From positions 1 to 64,000 of the forward strand of contig JANQRU010000007.1 in NCBI GenBank assembly GCA_028284415.1: 64,000 nucleotides of DNA, given 5' to 3'. Shown here piece after piece: positions 28,105 through 36,711 of the stretch (position 1 is the stretch's first letter; the number at the start of each line of letters is the position of its first letter). The DNA comes from Pyrinomonadaceae bacterium (GTDB taxonomy: Bacteria > Acidobacteriota > Blastocatellia > Pyrinomonadales > Pyrinomonadaceae). The translations under genes were made by a program, and so were the position numbers. Under the pieces are notes generated by a model. That model did no database searches. It saw only the letters and a program-made list of their open reading frames with translations, and had not been told where the DNA came from.

Positions 28105-29631
28105 TTACTGAATTAATTCTTTTTCGCATGGACAAGGTGGTATATCGAGTTTGTAGTTTATTGTAAAATCTCCTCTTTGAATTCCTCTGACACCTCTTGT
28201 TATCAAATTCGTTGCTCCACCGGAAGTATCAATTACTTGTTTATCTCCACCAGTCAAGCGAATTATATCTGGCGTTTTATTTTCTACCTCAATTGGAAGT
28301 TTATTCTGTGTCCCAATAATTTGCAGACGCATAGTTGTTGATTGTCCTGTCCATAGCTTATCTTGGTCAACTGCACCTTTAACTTCTAGAACATTGAATT
28401 TAACTGAAGATTTAGTACCTCTTTTATTTGTATATGTAAGAGTATGTTCGCCTGGAGCTAAGTCAGGCGAAAGATACATCGTCGTGGATGTTTTTGACCC
28501 AGCTAAAGGGAGTATTTCTTTTCCGTCTAGAGTAAAACCATCATAAGTAAAGCCATTTCCCTGGCTCTCATCAAAACAACCGCATGCACACAATGTTCTT
28601 CCTTTAAAGGCGTATTTATCACAAGCTCTCACAACAAAAGAGTCACAATCTTTTGGAGCGGGAATAAAAACTGTGTCTTTTAATTGACTCTTAAATATTA
28701 ATTCTCCAAAACGGTCTTTATAGTTGATGCTTAAACTATCACCTGGCTTTACATCTTCTGGAACTTTTCCGTTTAATCTAATTCTAAATCTATCTTCGCC
28801 GGTGAAAGAAGTGTCAAAGTTTAGTCTTACCCGATCATTAAAATTAAATTCCTTCTCATCAAACTCGCCCGGTCTATCTATAAAGAATGCTGTCTCGCCT
28901 TTTAATTTTGTTGTGGTGGAAAATTGATTCGCTTCCAAAAACTTTGTTCTCTCTTCTAAACTATCTACACTCCTCTTTATATTTCTTAATTCATCAGCAA
29001 ATTCTTTTTCTAATTTAGAAAGAGTTTCAAATTGAATAAACTGTTCAACATCATCATTTACGGTTGCTGTAAATTCCTCTCCAGGTGAAAGCCTTCCTGG
29101 CATAAACATAAAATTATCTCTAAAACCAAAACTTATTTTCGGGAAAAATCGCGGAGTAATCTCGTCCTCAAAAACCTTTTCGCCATCATCATATGCGGTA
29201 TATCTAATTGGAACTCGGAGCCTTGAAGTTATTTTGTTTTGGTATTTATCATCGTAATCCAACCTGAAATTAATAGTTTCAATTGCAGCTTTTATATCAG
29301 GGTCTTCATCCTCTTCTTTTTCCTTGTCAGTCCTTTTTATAGTTACTCTTGCACCCTTTATTGTTGCTCCCCAACCTTTGTCTGCATATCCAATATTGGT
29401 TTTCTCTTTGAAAGGCAGTCTAAATCTGACTTCATCAATGTCTCTGTTTTCATCTGTTTTATAGTTCAAAGAAACACCTAAAGAATAATCGCCATTTGCA
29501 CGCTCCCTAGCAACCACTACACCTACAATACTTCCATTATTAAAAACTTTTGGTTTTGCGTTGATTATTTGTGTATTAAATGTAAAGAAAATCAGCGGAA
29601 AGAATAAAACTAACAATAAAGACTTTTTCAT
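28105..29631 (-). CDS. Large secreted beta-rich protein (IPT/Ig-like segments)
   Basis: The 508-residue product has a signal peptide (KKSLLLVLFFPLIFF, cleavage near INAK), and a very strong AAGGAGG site. The mature protein is rich in short beta strands; residues about 200-235 form a helical coiled segment (FETLSKLEKEFADELRNIKR). A Cys cluster (CDSFVVRACDKY, TLCACGCF) lies near residue 345, and the protein ends with LDIPPCPCEKELIQ. Segments such as LSPDLAPGEHTLTYTN resemble Ig-like/IPT folds. No family recognised. It precedes the coiled-coil gene on the same strand, and both carry Cys clusters, so they may work together at the cell surface. Confidence 0.7.
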   Translation of the reverse strand: MKKSLLLVLFFPLIFFTFNTQIINAKPKVFNNGSIVGVVVARERANGDYSLGVSLNYKTDENRDIDEVRFRLPFKEKTNIGYADKGWGATIKGARVTIKRTDKEKEEDEDPDIKAAIETINFRLDYDDKYQNKITSRLRVPIRYTAYDDGEKVFEDEITPRFFPKISFGFRDNFMFMPGRLSPGEEFTATVNDDVEQFIQFETLSKLEKEFADELRNIKRSVDSLEERTKFLEANQFSTTTKLKGETAFFIDRPGEFDEKEFNFNDRVRLNFDTSFTGEDRFRIRLNGKVPEDVKPGDSLSINYKDRFGELIFKSQLKDTVFIPAPKDCDSFVVRACDKYAFKGRTLCACGCFDESQGNGFTYDGFTLDGKEILPLAGSKTSTTMYLSPDLAPGEHTLTYTNKRGTKSSVKFNVLEVKGAVDQDKLWTGQSTTMRLQIIGTQNKLPIEVENKTPDIIRLTGGDKQVIDTSGGATNLITRGVRGIQRGDFTINYKLDIPPCPCEKELIQ

Positions 29632-29711
29632 AAATATCCTCCTTTTAGGGGTAAATTAGTTGGATAATTCAAATAATTTGAATATTAGTAAATTTCAAAC
29701 CATTTGGATTG

Positions 29712-29737
29712 AAAAAATAATTCGGCTAATTATTTTT
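29712..29737 (-). terminator. AT-only hairpin, possible terminator of the pseudouridine synthase gene
   Basis: On the minus strand AAAAATAATT pairs with AATTATTTTTT around a 5-base loop, 33 bases past the stop. The stem has only A-T pairs, so it may be weak. Confidence 0.5.
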
Positions 29738-29769
29738 AACGGATTTAAATAATTTTCCAGAATTTTTAT

Positions 29770-30663
29770 TTATTCTTTTGAAAAAAGGAATATTTTTATG
29801 CTCTGTGGTATATCGGAGTCTAATTCAAGCTTTTCATTTTTTGAAGGATGCCAAAAACTTAAATGTGAAGCGTGTAAACAAAGTCTTGAGTGGTCAAAAT
29901 TATTGTGTAGATTGTCTCCGATTATGGTATGTCCTAAATAATGACAATGGATACGTAACTGATTCGTTCTTCCGGTGACCGGTTCAAGTTCTAGGAGGGT
30001 TTTATCTATATATCTTTCGATAACTCTATAATTTGTATGAGAGGTTTTCTTACCTTTTATGACTTTCCATTTCTTCTCATCAGCGTCTCTGCCAATTGGT
30101 GCTTTTATCTCTCCAAAGTCTTTTTTAACAACTCCTTTGACGAGTGCGAGATATTTTTTCTCGAATAATTTTCTTTTAAAGTGACTGCACAGAATCCTAG
30201 AAGCCCTTGGGTTTTTAGCAATAACGATCAAACCTGAAGTTTCCCTATCAAGTCTATGAATTAGATGAGGGCGTACAAAAAATCCATTTTTCGAATTCTT
30301 GTTTAGATGATGAGTTAAACCATTCAGAAGAGTGCCATTTCTTTCATAATTCGTCGGATGCACCAAAATTCCCTGAGATTTGTTGATGACAATAATTTCA
30401 GGGTCCTCATACACAATGTCCAAAGGCATTTTTTCCGCTTTCATTCCCTTTTCTTGATTGATATCTACTTCGATTTCAACAAAGTCATTTGTTTTTAAGA
30501 CAATGCCTGTATTTGCAACAAAACCATTTACTTCACAATTTTCCTCCTTTACAACCCTGCGAAGATAAGCTTTGCTCAACGCACGAAACTCATTAAATAA
30601 AAATTCATCAAGCCGCTTCTTATGAAATCGTTGGTCAACCTGAAATTCAAATCTCTTTTTCAC
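29770..30663 (-). CDS. RluA-family pseudouridine synthase
   Basis: I place the start at GTG 30663 (297 residues). The longer frame starts with TTG at 30699, which would sit inside a terminator hairpin. Residues 1-70 form an S4-like domain (KRLDEFLFNEF, LSKAYLRRVVKEENCEVNG). The catalytic motif HRLDRETSGLIV carries the Asp nucleophile, with GRTNQLRIHCHYLGHTI downstream. It modifies uridines in rRNA or tRNA; the target is unclear. The gene is downstream of a sigma-54 type promoter and an intrinsic terminator, so its expression may depend on read-through. Confidence 0.9.
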   Translation of the reverse strand: MKKRFEFQVDQRFHKKRLDEFLFNEFRALSKAYLRRVVKEENCEVNGFVANTGIVLKTNDFVEIEVDINQEKGMKAEKMPLDIVYEDPEIIVINKSQGILVHPTNYERNGTLLNGLTHHLNKNSKNGFFVRPHLIHRLDRETSGLIVIAKNPRASRILCSHFKRKLFEKKYLALVKGVVKKDFGEIKAPIGRDADEKKWKVIKGKKTSHTNYRVIERYIDKTLLELEPVTGRTNQLRIHCHYLGHTIIGDNLHNNFDHSRLCLHASHLSFWHPSKNEKLELDSDIPQSIKIFLFSKE

Positions 30664-30684
30664 ATAAATTATGTTACAAAGAAC

Positions 30685-30719
30685 AAAAAAATGACGCAAT
30701 TTAAGAATAATCGCGTCAT
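30685..30719 (-). terminator. Intrinsic terminator of the candidate small RNA
   Basis: On the minus strand ATGACGC (30697 side) and GCGTCAT form a 7-bp stem, extended by A-U pairs, with a 15-base loop and a run of six Ts at 30690-30685. It ends 21 bases before the GTG start of the pseudouridine synthase, so it could also act as an attenuator for that gene. Confidence 0.75.
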
Positions 30720-30730
30720 CTTTATTCCAA

Positions 30731-30842
30731 ATTCAAAGAGTTGATAAAAAGTGCTAATCAGTGAACTGTCATTAATAAAAGATCGAGTGCAGAACATAAC
30801 AAACTCCACAAAAATTAAGCACTTTTTATCAACTCTTTGAAT
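30731..30842. repeat. Perfect 25-bp inverted repeat with 62-bp centre
   Basis: The left arm 30731-30755 (starts ATTCAAAGAGTTGATAAAAA) is the exact reverse complement of 30818-30842. No target-site duplication was seen flanking it and there is no transposase frame inside, so it is either a structured RNA element or a very small MITE-like insertion. Its position between a sigma-54 promoter and a terminator favours the RNA reading. Confidence 0.95.
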
Positions 30843-30871
30843 GCATTACATTCAATTTTCTCAAGCTATAT

Positions 30872-30890
30872 CAGTGCAATAGCCGTGCCT
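30872..30890 (-). promoter_or_regulatory. Sigma-54 (RpoN) promoter, minus strand
   Basis: Read on the minus strand: AGGCACGGCTATTGCA, with GG at 30889-30888 and GC at 30877-30876, exactly 10 bases between them. It matches TGGCACG-N4-TTGCA at every position except the first T. The 11 specified bases GGCACG-N4-TTGCA would be expected about 0.03 times by chance on both strands of 64 kb at uniform base composition. Expected start about 30864. Confidence 0.8.
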
Positions 30891-30972
30891 TATTATTTAA
30901 ATAAAGGAATGATTGAAGTTACCCAAAATAAGCTAATCAATCAGCTATTTTTTTTTACTAACTGCATTCTTT

Positions 30973-30989
30973 TTCTTACATTTTTGTAG
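30973..30989. promoter_or_regulatory. Palindromic box 1 (candidate enhancer site)
   Basis: TTCTTACATTTTTGTAG, with TACA/TGTA arms around TTTT. Centre is about 119 bp upstream of the predicted sigma-54 start at 30864. It is identical to box 2. Confidence 0.7.
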
Positions 30990-31002
30990 TATTAGAATTT
31001 AT

Positions 31003-31019
31003 TTCTTACATTTTTGTAG
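31003..31019. promoter_or_regulatory. Palindromic box 2 (candidate enhancer site)
   Basis: TTCTTACATTTTTGTAG again, exactly 30 bp (about three helical turns) from box 1, so a protein bound at both would face the same side of the helix. Confidence 0.7.
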
Positions 31020-31097
31020 CATTTAATCTGTTTTCTGTTAGCAACTTGTAAATCTTCTTCATAGTCAACTAAAATTCAATCTGAGTAGAATATATAT

Positions 31098-31114
31098 TTC
31101 CTACATTTTTGTAA
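31098..31114. promoter_or_regulatory. Palindromic box 3, abutting the activator start codon
   Basis: TTCCTACATTTTTGTAA differs from boxes 1 and 2 by one inner base and the last base. It ends 1 base before the ATG at 31116 and occupies the place of a ribosome binding site, so binding here could repress the activator's own expression. Confidence 0.65.
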
Positions 31115-31115
31115 G

Positions 31116-32621
31116 ATGCAACATAAAACTTTTTACGACTTGTCAAAACTAAATTCTGAACTTATTAAAACAAACAGTCTTAGAGCTAATCTAACTAGTT
31201 TGTTAGAAAGTTTGACCGAAATGTTTGAGGTTTTAAGAAGTTTTATACTTCTTTATGATGATGAAAATGAAACCCTTAGTCCGATAGCTATAAATGGACT
31301 GAAAATACACGAATTTAGAAGGCTTGAAAATAAAGCTGATAAAACAATTTTTAATAAAGCGTTTAAAAAACAGACCTTCATATTTATTGAAAAATTAAGT
31401 GATGAATCCACCTTAGAATTTTTAGAAAAATCTAAAGTAGAAACCAGCTTGCTCTGCACACCAATTTCTTTGAGAAATAAACCTGCCGGAGTTTTGATTA
31501 CTGAATATGAGTCAGATAGTGACCTTGATGTCGATTTCTTCAAATCTTTGTTTTCACTAATTAGTTCGATGATTTCGCAGACGCTCAGGATTGATTATGC
31601 AGTTGCTGAAGAGCGACAAAAACTGCTTGAAGAAAATACGAATTTAAAAAACGAACTAAAAGAAAAATATGATTTTTCAAACATAGTAGGTAATTCAAGC
31701 GTAATGAGACAGGTTTATGAACAAGTCTCGCAAGTAGCACGCTCTAATGCGACCGTGTTAATTCGTGGCGAAAGCGGAACTGGTAAAGAATTAATAGCTC
31801 ACTCAATTCACTACAATTCCCTTCGTTCAAAAAAGCCTTTCGTGGTGGTAAACTGTGCCGCACTTCCTGAAACATTGATCGAATCTGAGCTTTTTGGATT
31901 TGAAAGAGGGGCATTTACAGGAGCAGAAAAGAGAAAGATCGGGCGTTTTGAAATGGCTGACGGCGGAACACTTTTTCTAGATGAAATTGGTGATTTGCCT
32001 CCACAAACTCAAGTAAAACTATTAAGAGTTTTGCAAGAAAGAAAATTTGAAAGACTCGGCGGAACTGAAACCATAAAAGTCAATGTAAGATTAATTACTG
32101 CAACAAATAAAAATCTAGAAGAAGAAATAAAAAATGGTAACTTTCGTGAAGATTTATTTTATCGTTTAAATGTCTTCTCAATATTCCTTCCACCATTGCG
32201 TGAACGGAAATCCGACATACTACTTTTGGCGGAACATTTTGTTGAAAAATATGAAGTAGAACACAATAAAAGAATCCGAAGGATTTCTACTCCGGCAATT
32301 GATATGTTGACAAGCTATCATTATCCAGGCAATGTTCGTGAACTTGAAAATACAATTGAAAGAGCTGTCCTTGTTTGTGATTCAAATGTCATACACGGTC
32401 ATCATTTACCACCTACTTTACAAACAGCAGAAATTTCGGGAACGATAACTGATATGTCTTTAACCTCCGCTGTAGAATCTTACGAAAAAGACCTAATTCA
32501 AGATGCTTTAAAAACAACTAAAGGTAATGTGGCTAAGGCTTCACGTTTACTAGATTCGACTGAAAGAATTATTGGTTATAAAATCAAAAAATACGAAATC
32601 ACACCAAAACGTTTTCGCTAA
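31116..32621 (+). CDS. Sigma-54-dependent transcriptional activator, NifA-like (GAF-AAA+-Fis)
   Basis: The 501-residue protein has an N-terminal GAF domain (about 15-155), an AAA+ domain with Walker A GESGTGKE (218-225), the sigma-54-contacting GAFTGA (265-270), Walker [24 protein letters not shown] and [12 protein letters not shown], and a C-terminal Fis-type helix-turn-helix (about 460-495, [20 protein letters not shown]). There is no receiver domain, so it is sensed through GAF, as in NifA or NorR, not phosphorylated like NtrC. glnE starts on the next base after its stop codon, which points to nitrogen control. No ribosome binding site is visible; palindromic box 3 takes its place. Confidence 0.93.
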   Translation: MQHKTFYDLSKLNSELIKTNSLRANLTSLLESLTEMFEVLRSFILLYDDENETLSPIAINGLKIHEFRRLENKADKTIFNKAFKKQTFIFIEKLSDESTLEFLEKSKVETSLLCTPISLRNKPAGVLITEYESDSDLDVDFFKSLFSLISSMISQTLRIDYAVAEERQKLLEENTNLKNELKEKYDFSNIVGNSSVMRQVYEQVSQVARSNATVLIRGESGTGKELIAHSIHYNSLRSKKPFVVVNCAALPETLIESELFGFERGAFTGAEKRKIGRFEMADGGTLFLDEIGDLPPQTQVKLLRVLQERKFERLGGTETIKVNVRLITATNKNLEEEIKNGNFREDLFYRLNVFSIFLPPLRERKSDILLLAEHFVEKYEVEHNKRIRRISTPAIDMLTSYHYPGNVRELENTIERAVLVCDSNVIHGHHLPPTLQTAEISGTITDMSLTSAVESYEKDLIQDALKTTKGNVAKASRLLDSTERIIGYKIKKYEITPKRFR

Positions 32622-35360
32622 ATGAACCACAAAGAAATCAATAAATTAATAAATGACCTTCCAGACAGCGAAGCCGCAAAACGCTTTTACGAGGAATTTT
32701 CACAAAAACATCCCAAGGAAGCTTTGAAACTGGAAAAGGATAAAGGTTTACTTTCTGACATTTTGACTATTTTTGCATTTAGCCCGCTGCTTGCGACTAC
32801 GATTTCACAAAACCCAAAATACATAAAATGGTTAAGTAAACAAAAAATATCTTCTAAGGTACGCGAAAAAGACGAATTGCTTGAATCTCTTGCCAGATTT
32901 GCATTAACAAATTCTCAAACCGAACCAAGCATTATGCTCTCAAGATTCCGCCGTCGTGAATTGATAAGGATTTATCTGAAAGACATAAGAGGGCTTGGAA
33001 CAATTGCTGAGGTTACCGAGGAAATTTCAAATTTAGCTGATGCAATTCTAGAATATGCCCTCCAAATATCCCGTCAGGAACTCGACAATAGATATGGAAT
33101 CCCATTAGAGGTTGATAAAAAAAATAAAGCAACAAGAGCAAAATTTTGCGTGGTTGCACTCGGAAAACTTGGATCAAAAGAATTAAATTATTCATCAGAT
33201 ATTGATCTGCTTTTTATTTATTCAAATGATGGCTCAACTTCAGGTCAAGGCACACGCGGAGCTACTTCTAATCGTGAATACTTCATTAAGCTAGCTGAAT
33301 TAGTAACAAAAACAATTGGCAGACAGATAGGCGAAGGTGCGGCTTATCGGGTTGACTTAAGGCTTCGTCCTCACGGTCGAGTCGGAGCATTAGCAATCTC
33401 ACTTGATGAAGCTCAAAAATATTACAAAAACTCTGCCAGAATGTGGGAAAAACAAGTTCTCATACGTTCAAGAACGTCAGCGGGCGACGCTCAAGTATAT
33501 CAAGAATTCTTCGAAGAGGTCTCACCTTATGTCTTTTCAAAAGATATAACTATTGAAGAAGCTCTTAAAAATGTAAGTCTTTCAAAGCAAAAAATTGATC
33601 TTGAAAAAATCGCACAAAATGGCTTTGACGTAAAACTTGGTGTTGGAGGTATTCGTGAAATTGAATTTATTGCTCAAGCCCTTCAATTGGCTTATGGTGG
33701 TAAGGATAAATGGCTTCGTTCTCCACATACCTTAATCAGTTTGACCCGTCTAGCTGACAGAGATTTATTTACCGAAACCGAATTAACACAACTTTCCGAA
33801 GCATATAGTTTTTTGCGTCGTCTAGAGCACCGTTTGCAAATGGAAAATGGCTTGCAGACTCATCTTTTGCCCGATAATTTAGAAAAGAGAATAGTCATAT
33901 CCAAAAGGATGGAAATTTATTTCGTTGCTGACTTTAATGAAGAATTAGAAAAGCATACAACGAATGTGAACCAAATTTTCAAAAAAGTATTTGGTGTTGA
34001 ATACATTGCAGAACAAAAGGAGAAAAAAGAAAGCTTCCACCCACGAATTAAAAGAAAAAATAAGACAGAAAAAGATCTACTCCCTATTTTTGCTTCCATT
34101 GATAAATCTGAAGAAGAAAATGAGATATATCAAGAAAAATTAGATATTTTGAAATTGATTTCAGAAGTATCGCCTCATTTTTCTCAGATGTTAGTTTCTA
34201 ATCCAAGTTTTATAAAACATTTGCCTGAAAGAGAAACTGCTTTTGAAGAAAAAGACTACCTTGCATTATTAAAGCGAGAGGTAGTTAATAAAGAAACGTT
34301 TGCTGAGCATTTATCGTCACTTAGAAGAATTTGGTCAAGATTCTTATTGGAAATTGTGACCTTTGAAGTTCTCGAAAAAATTGATTATTTCAAAGCAAAA
34401 GAACTTCAAACCAAACTTGCTGAAGCAAGTATTAAAATCGCTTTAGAAATAACAAAACAAAAACTCGAAGAGCATTTTTCCAGTCAGATAAATCACTTCT
34501 ATTTTGGAGTTCTTGGTCTCGGAAAATTAGGCGGCGGCGGTATGGATTATGTTTCTGACATTGACTTGGTTCTAATATATGACAACCAAAAACCGGCTCC
34601 GGTTTCAGATATATCTTACACAGAATTTTATTCAAAAGCCGTCGAGTATTTTATTACCACACTATCTAGTCTTACACGCGACGGTTCACTTTACAGAGTT
34701 GATCTGCGTTTACGCCCCGACGGTAAAAATGGAGCTGTTGCAATTAGCAAAAATACATTCTTAAACTACCTTCAAAACCGTTCGGCAATTTGGGAATGGC
34801 TTGCTTATGTAAAGATACGCGGAGTTGCAGGGGATTTAGAATTAGTTGAGTCTGCAGAAAAATCAGCCAGAGAAATAATTCATCAAAATGCTCAAAGAAT
34901 TGATAAAGAATTATTAAGAAATGAAACCCGAAAAATCAGGTCACAACTCGAACAAAAAAAATCTGGAAGCAAAAAAGGCAAAGAAATTGATATAAAATTT
35001 GGTGAGGGTGGACTCCAAGACGTCTATTTTACTTTGAGATATTTACAACTTCGAGATAATTTTCCTGATAATGTTGAAAATCGCTCTACCTCATACACTT
35101 TGAAAAAACTGTACGATAACAGCTCTCTTTCTAAAGATCACTTTGAGAAACTACACAATGGGTATAGATTTATTAGCGAACTTGATCATAATTTAAGACT
35201 TACAGTCGGTCGCTCAACCCGTTTACCAATTGCTAATGAAAACGCCATAAAAACCATCTCAAAACGAATGAAACTTACTTCCTCCGAAGAATTCTTCAAC
35301 CAACTTACATTTCATCGCCTGAATATAAATAAAGCTTTTGAAGAAATCCTCAATAGATGA
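32622..35360 (+). CDS. glnE: Bifunctional glutamine synthetase adenylyltransferase/deadenylylase
   Basis: The 912-residue protein has two nucleotidyltransferase domains: GKLGSKELNYSSDIDLLFIY around residue 185 (deadenylylating half) and LGKLGGGGMDYVSDIDLVLI around residue 630 (adenylylating half), each with the metal-binding DID. LGVGGIREIEFIAQALQLAY and FGEGGLQDVYFTLRYLQLRD are the associated helical-domain motifs. It tunes glutamine synthetase by adding or removing AMP. Its ATG follows the activator's TAA with no gap, so the two are cotranscribed and probably coupled. No glnA or glnB is in this window. Confidence 0.95.
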   Translation: MNHKEINKLINDLPDSEAAKRFYEEFSQKHPKEALKLEKDKGLLSDILTIFAFSPLLATTISQNPKYIKWLSKQKISSKVREKDELLESLARFALTNSQTEPSIMLSRFRRRELIRIYLKDIRGLGTIAEVTEEISNLADAILEYALQISRQELDNRYGIPLEVDKKNKATRAKFCVVALGKLGSKELNYSSDIDLLFIYSNDGSTSGQGTRGATSNREYFIKLAELVTKTIGRQIGEGAAYRVDLRLRPHGRVGALAISLDEAQKYYKNSARMWEKQVLIRSRTSAGDAQVYQEFFEEVSPYVFSKDITIEEALKNVSLSKQKIDLEKIAQNGFDVKLGVGGIREIEFIAQALQLAYGGKDKWLRSPHTLISLTRLADRDLFTETELTQLSEAYSFLRRLEHRLQMENGLQTHLLPDNLEKRIVISKRMEIYFVADFNEELEKHTTNVNQIFKKVFGVEYIAEQKEKKESFHPRIKRKNKTEKDLLPIFASIDKSEEENEIYQEKLDILKLISEVSPHFSQMLVSNPSFIKHLPERETAFEEKDYLALLKREVVNKETFAEHLSSLRRIWSRFLLEIVTFEVLEKIDYFKAKELQTKLAEASIKIALEITKQKLEEHFSSQINHFYFGVLGLGKLGGGGMDYVSDIDLVLIYDNQKPAPVSDISYTEFYSKAVEYFITTLSSLTRDGSLYRVDLRLRPDGKNGAVAISKNTFLNYLQNRSAIWEWLAYVKIRGVAGDLELVESAEKSAREIIHQNAQRIDKELLRNETRKIRSQLEQKKSGSKKGKEIDIKFGEGGLQDVYFTLRYLQLRDNFPDNVENRSTSYTLKKLYDNSSLSKDHFEKLHNGYRFISELDHNLRLTVGRSTRLPIANENAIKTISKRMKLTSSEEFFNQLTFHRLNINKAFEEILNR

Positions 35361-35455
35361 AATGTGACAGTTCAAAAAGTGTAACAACCCATCATAAAAA
35401 TCATTCATATTGCGATACATTTCATAATTAAAATCTATTAACGGTGAATTTGATT

Positions 35456-35943
35456 ATGAAAAAATCAGTGTTTTTATTAGCACTTATAGTTTTAACCGTT
35501 CCAATTTTAAGCGTTTATTCTCAATCGAAAACTACTAATCTTGTGTTCAAAAAAGAGAAAATACTTATTCAAAAAGGCGAAGACATACTCCAAAAGTCTG
35601 TAATTATTATATTCAAGGATAAAGAATTTCTGTAAAGGCTAAATCAGGAACGATAGATAAATCATTCAAGTATCGAAATATAAAAAGTGCTGAATATTCA
35701 TATTCTAAAAATCCCCGTTGGAAAACAGGTCTGGGATTGGGAGCGGCTTCGATAGCATTTCCTCCTTTGCTATTAGTTGCCATCCCAATTGGTTTCACAA
35801 AACACAGAAAACACTGGCTAACCATCAGAACCGAGAAAGATTTTGTTGTTCTAAAACTTAGTAAAAAGAACCGAAAAATGTTTATACCAACTTTTGAAAC
35901 AAAAACAGGTGTAACTGTAAAAGGAATCGGAGAAGAAAAATAA
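35456..35943 (+). pseudogene. Frameshifted secreted protein, paralogue of the gene at 36712
   Basis: The first part (ATG 35456, signal peptide MKKSVFLLALIVLTVPILSV) reads to TAA at 35633-35635. The second part continues in another frame: from about 35632 it gives VKAKSGTIDKSFKYRNIKSA, then YSYSKNPRWKTGLGLGAASI and HRKHWLTIRTEKDFVVLKL up to TAA at 35943. The joined product matches the intact 189-residue protein at 36712 along its length. One base is missing near the GAATTTCTGTAAAG at 35625-35638. It could be a recent natural loss or a sequencing error. Confidence 0.8.
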
Positions 35944-35947
35944 CTCT

Positions 35948-36619
35948 ATGAAAATAATTTTTGTCACAGTATTGTTTTTCACTTTTAGCTTTTGCTTATT
36001 TGCCCAAAGTGAAATTCTCACAAATCAAGACGTAATTCTTATGACGCGAGCAGGACTCAGTAATGATCTGATAATTCGCAAAATCAAAGATACTAAAGGA
36101 AAATTTGAAACAACCACACAAGCTTTAATTGATCTTAAAAAGTCCGGAGTTTCGGACACCATCATTAAATTAATGATGGAAAAAGAAAAAACAGTTGAAA
36201 ATAAAAAAGCTGACGACGACTCAACAAGTTTTTCTAATAGTGACAATCCGCCAAGTTTTGATTTTACTGCGTCACAAAACTCACGAATCGTCATAAATAA
36301 AAAGGAAGCCCTCCTGAATGCCAAGACAATCGCAATAATAAAATCCTCACTCCACCCTTCTCGACAAGCTCTTGAAAAAGAATTATTGAAGAGAAAAGAT
36401 TGGAAAAGTTTGGGTTTGAATATTGTTCGCCACAAAGAAAATGCTGATCTGTACTTAGAAATCGGCTATGTTTCGATGTCTTGGATAACGCATAGATATG
36501 TTTACAGAGTTTTTGATAATAAGAGCGGAACCGTAATAATTGCAGGCGAAACGACTTCCTGGGGATCACTTGCAAAAAACCTTGCACGTGGAATTTCTAA
36601 GAGATTAGCAAAACTTTAA
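35948..36619 (+). CDS. Secreted protein with LTNQDV-type N-terminal module
   Basis: The 223-residue product has a signal peptide (cleavage near LFAQS), then LTNQDVILMTRAGLSNDLII and KFETTTQALIDLKKSGVSDTI, a two-helix module I associate with many Acidobacterial secreted proteins. After a Ser/Asp-rich linker, residues 110-223 form a domain with KTIAIIKSSLHPSRQALEKE and a RGISKRLAKL end, similar to uncharacterised periplasmic proteins with lipoprotein-like folds. Function unknown. It begins 4 bases after the frameshifted gene and lies between the two paralogues, forming a small family cluster. Confidence 0.75.
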   Translation: MKIIFVTVLFFTFSFCLFAQSEILTNQDVILMTRAGLSNDLIIRKIKDTKGKFETTTQALIDLKKSGVSDTIIKLMMEKEKTVENKKADDDSTSFSNSDNPPSFDFTASQNSRIVINKKEALLNAKTIAIIKSSLHPSRQALEKELLKRKDWKSLGLNIVRHKENADLYLEIGYVSMSWITHRYVYRVFDNKSGTVIIAGETTSWGSLAKNLARGISKRLAKL

Positions 36620-36711
36620 TTTTTTTGTCCTTTTTTTCCTTAAATAATCGCATTTGTAAATAAGAAACTAAATTTAAGAGCTTTTTATTTACTTTCAGGA
36701 GATAAAGGACA

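Larger units (their letters stand above)
30685..30864 (-). ncRNA. Candidate sigma-54-dependent small RNA or attenuated leader
   Basis: This is a predicted transcript of about 180 nt: a sigma-54 promoter (30872-30890) gives a start near 30864, and an intrinsic terminator ends at 30685. The body is dominated by a perfect 25-bp inverted repeat (30731-30755 and 30818-30842) closing a 62-base apical region. No long ORF is present; a 42-codon frame with a GGAG-like site (30669-30797) runs through the terminator and is not convincing. It lies divergent to the sigma-54 activator and glnE. It does not match any RNA family I know. Transcription is predicted, not shown. Confidence 0.55.

Noticed and set aside
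30669..30797. A 42-codon minus-strand ORF with a GGAG-like site inside the candidate small RNA
   Set aside because: It runs through the terminator hairpin and into the pseudouridine synthase start, has no recognisable sequence, and part of it is dictated by the inverted repeat. A leader peptide remains possible but is not supported.
30731..30842. The 25-bp inverted repeat as a MITE or IS remnant
   Set aside because: No target-site duplication, no transposase frame, and no second copy in this window. Its place between a sigma-54 promoter and terminator favours a functional RNA. A genome-wide search for copies would decide.
30973..31114. Three 17-bp repeats as a CRISPR-like array
   Set aside because: Spacing is irregular (30 and 95 bp), the repeats are too short, and no cas genes are present. 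They behave as operator sites.
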